Positions 36,397-43,351 of a stretch of 64,000 nucleotides of DNA are shown one piece after another. The stretch is taken from the NCBI GenBank assembly GCA_001564055.1, contig LKNB01000008.1, positions 16,974 through 80,973 of the forward strand. The letters run 5' to 3'. The position numbers and the translations under genes were made by a program. Each line of letters begins with the position of its first letter. Position 1 is the first letter of the stretch. The stretch comes from Rhodothermaceae bacterium Tc-Br11_B2g6_7. Its GTDB lineage: Bacteria > Bacteroidota > Rhodothermia > Rhodothermales > Salinibacteraceae. The notes under the pieces were generated by a model. That model worked only from the letters and a program-made list of their open reading frames with translations, had not been told where the DNA came from and searched no databases.

Positions 36397-37860
36397 CTAT
36401 GAGGTGCTGTTTATGATAAACCGGATCTGAAACTGCACCATTTCGAGATAATTATCCACCCCGATCCGTTCATCCGTCCCGTGGATGCGGGTTTGGTCAC
36501 CTGGACGGGCCCGGATAGGCCGGAAGCGGTAGATGTTGCGGGTGAGCTCCCGGAAATGGCGCGAGTCGCTGGCCGCGATAAAGATAGAGGGCGTCACCGG
36601 CGTGTTGGGGAACACCTCCTTGACGGATTGCCGAAGCTGCTGGTACGCAGGGGCCTCGTGATCCGACACGACGGAGGGATTTCGCGCCCGTGGCATCGTA
36701 CGGATCATAATCTCATCGTTTTCGATGGTATCCCGCACGTACTGAATCACCCCGTCCACATCGTCGCGCGGATGGATCCGGAAATTAAGGATCGCCGAGG
36801 CACGCGCGGGCAATACATTTTCCTTGATGCCCCCCTGAATGATGGTCGGCGCCACCGTCGTGCGGATGGCGGCGTTGGTATGCGGGATGTTCGTCAGCTC
36901 GCGCTCAATGATCGGCCGAAAGAGCCACAGGTTGGCCAGCCCCATGCGGTAGACAAACGGCAAGTCCGGGGCCATGGGCTCGAAGGTGTTCTTCACGAGG
37001 TCGTCGAAGCGGCCGGGCATCGGGTTGTTTTTCAAGTGATGAATCGCGGAGGAAAGGTCACCAATGCTCGTTTGTCGAGGCGGCATAGACGCGTGCCCGC
37101 CTTCTCGGTTGACAGACAGCTCCAGGTTCAGAAAGCCCTTCTCGGCCACCCCGATCATCGCCAGCGGCGTGTCGATGCCCTCCATAATTTGCTCTGCTAC
37201 GGGCAACCCTTCATCCACCAGAAACTCAAGCTCCACGCCGCGCTCTTTCAGCAGCGCCGCCACCTGCGCGGCACCATTAAGTCCGCCGACCTCTTCGTCG
37301 TGATGCGCTGCCACGTAGAGTGTACGTTCAGGCTGATACCCGGTCTGTAGCAGGTACTCCACCGCCTCCATCGAAGAGAGCACCCCCGCCTTGTCATCCA
37401 GCGCCCCGCGGCCCCAGACGAAGCCCTCAGCAATTTCGCCGCCGAACGGAGCGTATGACCACTGATCCTCCGTTCCTGGCTCTACCGGCACGACGTCGTA
37501 ATGCCCCATCAGTATGCCCGGGTTTAGCTCCGGATTGGTCCCCGGCCACCGGTAGAGCTTCGTGTAGTCGCCCACACGCTCCACCTCCAGCTCTTCGTGC
37601 ATGCGGGGGAAGGATGCCTCAAGGAAGTCGAGGAAGCCCTCAAATGCCGCGGTGTCGAATGCCGCTGGTTGTTGATGGGAGATGGTCGGGTACGTGAGCG
37701 CAGTGGATAACCGTTCGATGGCGCCCTCGTCGTCGAAGTTGTGGCGCTCGACTATTTCGACCTCCATGAGGTCGTACGAAAGCAACAGCGTCCGGACCAG
37801 TACCACGGCCGCGAGTGCGATGAGGACCAGTGCGATGCCGCCAATAATACGCTTGGCCAT
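36397..37860 (-). CDS. M20-family metallopeptidase (PM20D1-like), membrane-anchored
   Basis: The 487-residue protein has one N-terminal membrane helix (IIGGIALVLIALAAVVLVRTLLL) and an M20 dinuclear zinc peptidase. ILMGHYDVVPVEPG supplies the first histidine and aspartate, WGRGALDDKAGVLSSMEA the bridging aspartate region, and VAAHHDEEVGGLNGA the catalytic glutamate. The lid-domain GGHASMPPRQTSIGDL follows. The closest layout is PM20D1-like carboxypeptidases, which hydrolyse or form N-acyl amino acids. The catalytic part is expected outside the cytosol. It leads a two-gene unit with the PD40 lipoprotein. The substrate is an inference. Confidence 0.9.
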   Translation of the reverse strand: MAKRIIGGIALVLIALAAVVLVRTLLLSYDLMEVEIVERHNFDDEGAIERLSTALTYPTISHQQPAAFDTAAFEGFLDFLEASFPRMHEELEVERVGDYTKLYRWPGTNPELNPGILMGHYDVVPVEPGTEDQWSYAPFGGEIAEGFVWGRGALDDKAGVLSSMEAVEYLLQTGYQPERTLYVAAHHDEEVGGLNGAAQVAALLKERGVELEFLVDEGLPVAEQIMEGIDTPLAMIGVAEKGFLNLELSVNREGGHASMPPRQTSIGDLSSAIHHLKNNPMPGRFDDLVKNTFEPMAPDLPFVYRMGLANLWLFRPIIERELTNIPHTNAAIRTTVAPTIIQGGIKENVLPARASAILNFRIHPRDDVDGVIQYVRDTIENDEIMIRTMPRARNPSVVSDHEAPAYQQLRQSVKEVFPNTPVTPSIFIAASDSRHFRELTRNIYRFRPIRARPGDQTRIHGTDERIGVDNYLEMVQFQIRFIINSTS

Positions 37861-37980
37861 ACTCAGGTAGCAGATGATAACATTGGCAATCTGTTACCCA
37901 ATCGCCGAGCGGATGAAATGATGCACCCGCGACGTATCATGGCCTTTTTCTCCTCACCCGGAATGCGTTTACCCATTACT

Positions 37981-38036
37981 CGTCCCCTCCGCCTCGGTGG
38001 GGACGCACATTCGGGGACCGTCTCGGTCCCACGTCG
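37981..38036. repeat. Complex palindromic repeat, copy A (right part only)
   Basis: Contains the two right-hand hairpins of the element: CGTCCCC...GGGGACG, and GGGACCG-TCT-CGGTCCC. The left part is missing or degenerate. It is nearly identical to the 3' part of copy B. Confidence 0.85.
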
Positions 38037-38149
38037 CGGCCGAAGCTTACCTGTCGGCAAGAATTCCTGCGCGTTCGTACGCAAGAAGCCGTAATGAGAT
38101 GATTCGAATGGCGCGGATGAAATTGACCGGCATTGGCACCGCGCACACG

Positions 38150-38274
38150 GAGCCGAGACGGCTCCAAACGGGCGTCGCGCCCGGGACGGACGCGACGAGC
38201 AGCATTTTTTCTTTTCCTCGTCCCCTCCGTCTCGGTGGGGACGCACATTCGGGGACCGTCTCGGTCCCACGTCG
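38150..38274. repeat. Complex palindromic repeat, copy B (full)
   Basis: A 125-base element with four hairpins in a row: GAGCCG-AGA-CGGCTC (38150-38164), CGTCGCG...CGCGACG, CGTCCCC...GGGGACG, and GGGACCG-TCT-CGGTCCC near the right end. The first and last hairpins carry the same core (CCGAGACGG) in opposite orientation, as in bacterial interspersed mosaic elements built from REP units. It lies 214 bases upstream of the RAYT gene. Confidence 0.88.
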
Positions 38275-38487
38275 CCGCATCCCTCGAACAAGCGACCAAC
38301 CCAATCTAAAGTGTGATCGCCGATGGTTGCCCCCTTCCAGTTATCTCGGTCCTGAGGAAGACCGCCAATACAACCAATTCACCCACCGTCATTGAGGCAA
38401 AGTAGTCGACCAACTTTAGCCATGGGATATACCCCGCATCCATCATGTGCTGCAGTTTTATGTTTCTTGCGACCAAATCCTCCGGTT

Positions 38488-39021
38488 ATGGGAGACACAC
38501 GCTATCGTATTTTGGAGCAGCAGGAACCGTATTTTCTAACCTGTACCATATCCAGATGGCTACCCATTTTTGCGTACAGCGATGTCGCGCGAATTGTGCT
38601 CGACTCGTTGGTCTTTCTGCAAGATGCTGACCGGCTCACGTTATATGGCTACGTGCTCATGGAAAACCACCTTCACCTCATAGCATCAGCTGAGGATCTC
38701 TCGCATGAACTGATGACGTTCAAATCGTACACAAGCCACGCAGTTATCAACCTACTAAAGGATACTCGACGGACCACACTCCTCCGCATGCTCCCGAGGC
38801 CTGCGCGCCCAGATCGAGGCGAACGTGTCTACCAACTCTGGCAACGGGGAAGTCATCCGAAGCAGATTCTGCAGAAAGATATGTTCTTGCAAAAACTGGA
38901 GTACATTCACCTGAATCCTGTAAAGCGCGGGTACATTGATGAGCCGGTGCACTGGCGCTACTCCAGCGCTCGAAATTATTCCGGACAGCGAGGGCTTATC
39001 CCGGTTACTGTAGCGCTGTAG
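38488..39021 (+). CDS. REP-associated tyrosine transposase (RAYT, Y1/HUH family)
   Basis: The 177-residue protein is a Y1 transposase of the IS200-like RAYT group. The HUH histidines H61 and H63 lie in MENHLHLIAS, and the catalytic tyrosine Y139 in KLEYIHLNPVKRGYI. A C-terminal WRYSSARNYSG is characteristic of RAYTs. These enzymes cut and join single-stranded DNA at REP palindromes and are domesticated single-copy genes rather than free IS elements. The start is ATG 38488; in-frame starts at 38422 and 38392 add sequence without family features. The gene is flanked by copies of one palindromic repeat (37981, 38150, 39049, 39211), its expected substrate. Confidence 0.92.
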   Translation: MGDTRYRILEQQEPYFLTCTISRWLPIFAYSDVARIVLDSLVFLQDADRLTLYGYVLMENHLHLIASAEDLSHELMTFKSYTSHAVINLLKDTRRTTLLRMLPRPARPDRGERVYQLWQRGSHPKQILQKDMFLQKLEYIHLNPVKRGYIDEPVHWRYSSARNYSGQRGLIPVTVAL

Positions 39022-39048
39022 GTGAATCGACGTGGTTTGGTACAGCAT

Positions 39049-39171
39049 GAGCCGAGACGGCTCCAATCATGCGTCGCGCCCGGGACGGACGCGACGAGTA
39101 GCACTTTTTCTTTTCCTCGTCCCCTCCGTCTCGGTGGGGACGCACACCCGGGACCGTCTCGGTCCCACGTC
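39049..39171. repeat. Complex palindromic repeat, copy C (full)
   Basis: A 123-base element in the same orientation as copy B and about 90 percent identical by eye, starting 27 bases after the RAYT stop. It contains the same four hairpins; the first (GAGCCGAGACGGCTC) is at 39049-39063. Confidence 0.88.
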
Positions 39172-39210
39172 AAGGCACAACGCCATCGTGAAACGACGTG
39201 CCATCAATTG

Positions 39211-39237
39211 GAGCCGAGGCGGACGCGACGAGCAGCG
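39211..39237. repeat. Complex palindromic repeat, copy D (internally deleted fragment)
   Basis: GAGCCGAGGC joined directly to GGACGCGACGAGCAGC. Compared with copy B, the bases between the first hairpin and the second arm are missing, and the right half is absent. It overlaps no gene and ends seven bases before the permease stop. Confidence 0.6.
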
Positions 39238-39243
39238 CTGTGT

Positions 39244-40560
39244 CTACGCTGACCGAGTAGCCAACCGCTGCGCCACCACATGCCACACCAGCCCAATCGC
39301 GATCAGGGCAAGGCCTGTCCCCCAAATGACCGGCTCCACCCAGAAGGCAAGGAAGAGGCACCCAATGAGCCCGCCGATCGGGAAGATGGGATGGTAGAGG
39401 CGTTCCTCAGCCGAGAGCTGCAACGCCGAAAGGTTCGTCAGCGCATAGTAGATGAGCACGGTAAAGGCGCTAAACGACCAGGTGGTGCGTACATCACCAA
39501 TGAGGGTCAGGCCCAGGATAAGGCCTCCGGTAACGATCACCGCTACCACCGGTGTGGTGCGCGCGGCGTTGAGCGTTGCGGTGGCCCCCGGCATATCGCC
39601 CTGTCGGCCCATGGCCAGCATCACGCGCGAGAGCCCCAGGATAAGATTGAGCAATACACCCAGCATCGCCGTGATCGCGGCCACACTAACGACGAATCCG
39701 ATACCGGGCGCGGTGAGCGCCTGCGCGGCTACCTGCAGGGGTGCGGCGTCACCTTCGGCCGCCGCGCCAAGGCCATCCGCGCCGATCGCACCTACCGCAA
39801 CGACGCTCACCGCCATGTACAGCCCCGAAACCACGATAACCGTGAGCACGATCGCGCGCGGAATGGTGACCGCCGGATCTTGCACCTCTTCCCCGAGCGT
39901 GGCAATGCGCCCGTACCCGGTATACGCCACAAACATGAGCGCCGTGGCGTGGAAAACGGTCGACCATGGGCTCGCATCAGGCGACTCCGGTGAGGCGAAG
40001 AATGGGGCAAGGTTGTCCGCGCCCGTGGCGAAGAGGTTGGGCAGGCCGCCGACCACAAAGTAGGCCAGCCCCGCCAGCGTAATGGATACGATGGCAATGT
40101 TCGTCCAGTTGGAGCGTCGGATACCGCTCAGCACTACGGCCGTCAGCACCACCACGCCAAGCACCGCCAGCGGCACGAGCCAGGTGGCATCGCCGCCTAC
40201 CAGCAGCAACAGGTAGCCAGCAAACCCCAGCGCTGCCGTAGCCGCCGATGCGCTCTTGGCACAGAGAAACATCCAGCCGGCGGTAAAGCCCAGCGACGGA
40301 CGCAGATACTTGTAGCCGTACGCGTACGTGCCCCCGCTCACCGGATGATTGGCGGCCAGCTGCGCGCTGCTAAACGCATTGCACGTGGCCACCATCGCTG
40401 CCAGCGCAATCGCCAGAATCACCGCGGGTCCGGCGATACCCGCAGCAATACCCACGCTCACGAATACGCCCGTACCCACGATTGAGCCCAGGCCCATCAT
40501 GGTCGCTCCGCCGACGCCAAGAGCCCGCGTCAGTCGCGGGCCAGAAGACTCATCGCGCAT
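39244..40560 (-). CDS. APC-family amino-acid permease
   Basis: The 438-residue inner-membrane protein has about twelve helices and the APC core motif in helix 1 (GATMMGLGSIVGTGVFVSVGIAAG). It also has the typical FSSAQLAANHPVSGGTYAYGYKYL after helix 2 and AYTGYGRIATLGEEVQDPAVTIPRAI around helix 6. It imports an amino acid with a cation or exchanges it; the specificity is not visible. The start is ATG 40560; the frame upstream to 40737 encodes no family sequence. It is divergent from the S9 peptidase gene, which could supply amino acids for it. Confidence 0.92.
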   Translation of the reverse strand: MRDESSGPRLTRALGVGGATMMGLGSIVGTGVFVSVGIAAGIAGPAVILAIALAAMVATCNAFSSAQLAANHPVSGGTYAYGYKYLRPSLGFTAGWMFLCAKSASAATAALGFAGYLLLLVGGDATWLVPLAVLGVVVLTAVVLSGIRRSNWTNIAIVSITLAGLAYFVVGGLPNLFATGADNLAPFFASPESPDASPWSTVFHATALMFVAYTGYGRIATLGEEVQDPAVTIPRAIVLTVIVVSGLYMAVSVVAVGAIGADGLGAAAEGDAAPLQVAAQALTAPGIGFVVSVAAITAMLGVLLNLILGLSRVMLAMGRQGDMPGATATLNAARTTPVVAVIVTGGLILGLTLIGDVRTTWSFSAFTVLIYYALTNLSALQLSAEERLYHPIFPIGGLIGCLFLAFWVEPVIWGTGLALIAIGLVWHVVAQRLATRSA

Positions 40561-40790
40561 AATCAAGTTGGGCGTAGAGGGGAATCCGAGGCGCTCGTAG
40601 TGTAGCCACACAAGCTGCCAATATCTACCAACCCCGGAATCCAGTACCCATCTTTTGCGCGTGGAGAGGTTTTGGTGCGATGGACCCTTTCGGACCGCTG
40701 TGCTTTCTCTTTGTACTTCGTTACAGCCGTTGGGCATCTACGCCAGGCGGCCCTTCGCACGTCACGATCTGCAACCCGACCGATCTTCCT

Positions 40791-42839
40791 ATGCTTTCAT
40801 CTTACTCTTCGCGCCTACGCGCAGCAACCGGAGCGCTGGCGCTGCTCTGTGCGCTGCTCTTCCTTCCCACGGCCCTTGCGCAGGGGCTTTCACCAATGGA
40901 TGTGGCCGAGATTAAAACCGTCACCTCTGCGACGATTGCGGCAGACGGCCAGCATGTGGCCTACACCGTCTCGGAGCCAGCAGACCCCACCGAAGATAAC
41001 GTGCCGGCCAGCACGCACCTCTACGTGATGGACACCGAAACAGGCGAGGTCACCGCCTCCTACACCGAAAGTGGAGTGGGCAGCGTCGCTTTTCGTCCGG
41101 CGCACGGCACCGTGACCTTCCTGACCAGCGGTGAAGACGACGACGGCCGCGTGCTCTACGAGCTTGCCGTCGACGGGGAGGAGCCGACACGGCTGCTCGG
41201 CCACGCCACTTCCATCGCTGCCTACACCTGGGCGCCCGATGGCGAGCGCGTTGCCTTTAGCGCAAACGAGGAGCTCGATATTCCCGAAGCCCCGCTCCCC
41301 TACCAGCCGGATCTGTTTGAGGAAAATCAACCACAACGCCGCGCTTTCATTGCGGACCTCTCAGCCGACACCCCGGAGCCGCACCGCTTTAACGTTGACG
41401 GCACCGTCCACCTGATGCGCTGGAGCCCAGATGGCACCCAACTGGCCATCACCGAAACTCCGACGCCCGGGGTAGATGACTCCTTCATGGCGCAGTCCGT
41501 GCAGGTCGTTGATGCCGACTCCCGCGACGTCGTAGCCAACATTGCCAACGCCGGAAAGATTGCGCAGATCAAATGGAGCCCCGATGGAGAGCACCTGGCC
41601 CTGCGGGCGGGTGACAACATCCACGATCCCATTGACGGCCGCATCATGCGGGTTGCCGTAGAAGATGGCGCCATCCCGGAGAACATCCTGCCCGAGTTTG
41701 AGGGTAAGTTCGAGCAGATCCTGTGGACGGACGATGACACCATCCATTTCCTCGCCAGCGAAAGCACGGCGCGCTCCTTCGGCACCATCGCGCCGGATGG
41801 CAGCGACTTCACCCGTATCCTGACAAAGGACGCTACCGCGTTGGCCAGCTTTACCCCGTCAGGTGCGGGCCACATCGTGTTCACCGCCTCCACACCCGAA
41901 CACCCGCAAGAGGTGTACCTGCTACGTGACGGCACTGACAGCCCCGATCGCGTAACGCACCACAACGAGTGGCTCGCCGACCGGCAGCTTGGTACGCAAG
42001 AAGTCGTTCGCTACACGGCGCGCGATGGGCTGTTTGACATCGAAGGGCTGCTCATCTACCCGCTCGACTATGAGGAGGGCACCGCGGTCCCGCTCATCGT
42101 GATGGTGCACGGCGGCCCGGAAGCGCATTACAGCAACGGCTGGCTGACCAACTACAGCATGCCCGGGCAGGTCGGGGCGGCCGAAGGCTACGCTGTCTTC
42201 TACCCGAACTACCGCGGCAGTACCGGACGCGGGCTCGACTTTATCCTCAGCAGCCAGGGCGACCTCGCCGGGAAGGAGTTTGACGACATCGTGGATGGTG
42301 TCGACTACCTGATCAACCGGGGTATTGCGGATGAAGACCGCGTCGGCGTCACGGGCGGTTCGTACGGCGGCTACGCCAGCGCCTGGATGAGCACCTACTA
42401 CTCCCCGCGCTTCGCCGCGGCGGTGATGAACGTGGGCATCTCCAACAACATCTCCAAGTGGGGCACAAGCGACATCCCCGAGGAGCTCTACCTCGTCCAC
42501 TCGCGCACCCGCATCTGGGACTCATGGGTCGACAACCTCAAGCGCAGCCCCATCTACCACGTGGACAACGCGCAGACGCCGATCCTCATCGCCCATGGCG
42601 CCGAGGATACGCGCGTGCACCCCGCGCAGTCGCTGGAGCTATACCGCCACCTGAAGGTGCGCAAACCTGAGGTGCCCGTGCGCCTGGCCCTGTACCCAGA
42701 TGAAGGCCACGGCTATATCCGCGCCAGCGCCCGCCTGGATTATAACCTGCGTATGATGCGCTGGTTTGACACGTATCTGAAGGGGGACGACCCCGAAGCG
42801 ACGCTGCCAGCCGGTAACGTGGAGGTATCTGCCCAGTAA
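40791..42839 (+). CDS. S9-family peptidase (acylaminoacyl- or dipeptidyl-peptidase type), secreted
   Basis: The 682-residue enzyme has a signal peptide (ALALLCALLFLPTALAQG), then a beta-propeller with WAPDGERVAFSA and WSPDGTQLAIT blades (about 40-400). A C-terminal prolyl-oligopeptidase catalytic domain follows. The nucleophile is in VGVTGGSYGGYASAW, the aspartate in ILIAHGAEDTRVHP, and the histidine in YPDEGHGYIR. It removes dipeptides or acylated residues from short peptides in the periplasm. ATG 40791 is chosen because it begins the signal peptide; the upstream frame from 40680 is spurious. A terminator follows the stop by 39 bases. Confidence 0.93.
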   Translation: MLSSYSSRLRAATGALALLCALLFLPTALAQGLSPMDVAEIKTVTSATIAADGQHVAYTVSEPADPTEDNVPASTHLYVMDTETGEVTASYTESGVGSVAFRPAHGTVTFLTSGEDDDGRVLYELAVDGEEPTRLLGHATSIAAYTWAPDGERVAFSANEELDIPEAPLPYQPDLFEENQPQRRAFIADLSADTPEPHRFNVDGTVHLMRWSPDGTQLAITETPTPGVDDSFMAQSVQVVDADSRDVVANIANAGKIAQIKWSPDGEHLALRAGDNIHDPIDGRIMRVAVEDGAIPENILPEFEGKFEQILWTDDDTIHFLASESTARSFGTIAPDGSDFTRILTKDATALASFTPSGAGHIVFTASTPEHPQEVYLLRDGTDSPDRVTHHNEWLADRQLGTQEVVRYTARDGLFDIEGLLIYPLDYEEGTAVPLIVMVHGGPEAHYSNGWLTNYSMPGQVGAAEGYAVFYPNYRGSTGRGLDFILSSQGDLAGKEFDDIVDGVDYLINRGIADEDRVGVTGGSYGGYASAWMSTYYSPRFAAAVMNVGISNNISKWGTSDIPEELYLVHSRTRIWDSWVDNLKRSPIYHVDNAQTPILIAHGAEDTRVHPAQSLELYRHLKVRKPEVPVRLALYPDEGHGYIRASARLDYNLRMMRWFDTYLKGDDPEATLPAGNVEVSAQ

Positions 42840-42878
42840 TCTGGTGCCTCGTCGCGCTCATCACGAAGCAAGACCAAG

Positions 42879-42911
42879 CCCCCGGCCCGTGCGGTCGGGG
42901 GTTTTCTATTT
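42879..42911 (+). terminator. Intrinsic terminator after the S9 peptidase
   Basis: CCCCCGGCC (42879-42887) pairs with GGTCGGGGG (42893-42901), with one G-U pair and a five-base loop, followed by TTTTCTATTT. Confidence 0.9.
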
Positions 42912-42930
42912 CCCGTAGATTAATGCGCCT

Positions 42931-42959
42931 TTGACATTTACCCACAACCCCCATATAAT
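42931..42959 (+). promoter_or_regulatory. Consensus sigma-70-type promoter of the riboswitch leader
   Basis: TTGACA (42931-42936) and TATAAT (42954-42959) are separated by exactly 17 bases. A start near 42966 would place the SAM-I aptamer about 26 bases into the transcript. Both hexamers match the E. coli consensus perfectly. Confidence 0.8.
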
Positions 42960-42991
42960 TAGAGATATGCGATTTTATTGTTGATGCTACA

Positions 42992-43104
42992 TTCATCCAG
43001 AAGGACTGAGGGAGCAGACCCTGTGACGTCCTGGCAACCGCCGCCTGCTATGCAGATGCGGAAAGGTGCTACGTTCTGCCTTGCCTTGCGTGAGGGAAGA
43101 TGAG
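42992..43104 (+). ncRNA. SAM-I riboswitch aptamer (S box)
   Basis: The conserved elements appear in order. P1 is TTCATC (42992-42997) with GATGAG (43099-43104). P2 is AGGAC (43002-43006) with GTCCT (43028-43032), enclosing GAGGGA and GACCCTGTGAC. GGCAACC follows (43033-43039), then P3 hairpin CCGCCTGC/GCAG-AT-GCGG (43041-43061) and the signature AAAGGTGCTA (43062-43071) with TTCTGCC. The GAGGGAAGATGAG end closes P4/P1. SAM binding stabilises P1 and favours the downstream terminator, so the TonB-dependent receptor should be made only when SAM is low. Confidence 0.93.
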
Positions 43105-43138
43105 TGGAGGCTATAGCTTTCGTCTATCAGGCGTTTTA

Positions 43139-43178
43139 AGAGCCCCCATTTATCTGTGGATGGGGGCTCTACATTTTT
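43139..43178 (+). terminator. Riboswitch-controlled terminator
   Basis: AGAGCCCCCAT (43139-43149) pairs perfectly with ATGGGGGCTCT (43160-43170), followed by a T-rich run. Its 5' arm can instead pair with 43099-43112, which contains the 3' strand of aptamer P1; this gives the alternative antiterminator. Confidence 0.92.
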
Positions 43179-43351
43179 GCCCCCTTCCGGCCCTCTCTGT
43201 AAGATGCGGCAGTGATCCCAAGTTCTTCGTGGTGAATGTGGTCCAGGCCAGACGCTTCTCGCGTTTGGCAGGCTGGAGCCCTGTAGCTCTCACGGCTGCT
43301 GGCTTCGGTCGCAATGCTGCGACTTTTCCTCACAAGACCGGGCACCTTAGC

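Noticed and set aside
37981..39237. CRISPR array
   Set aside because: Repeats are long, hairpin-rich, few and separated by a gene, with no regular spacers; they fit REP-type elements.
43100..43351. Extension of the TonB receptor gene upstream to 43100
   Set aside because: The extension would run through the riboswitch terminator; the signal peptide begins at 43352.
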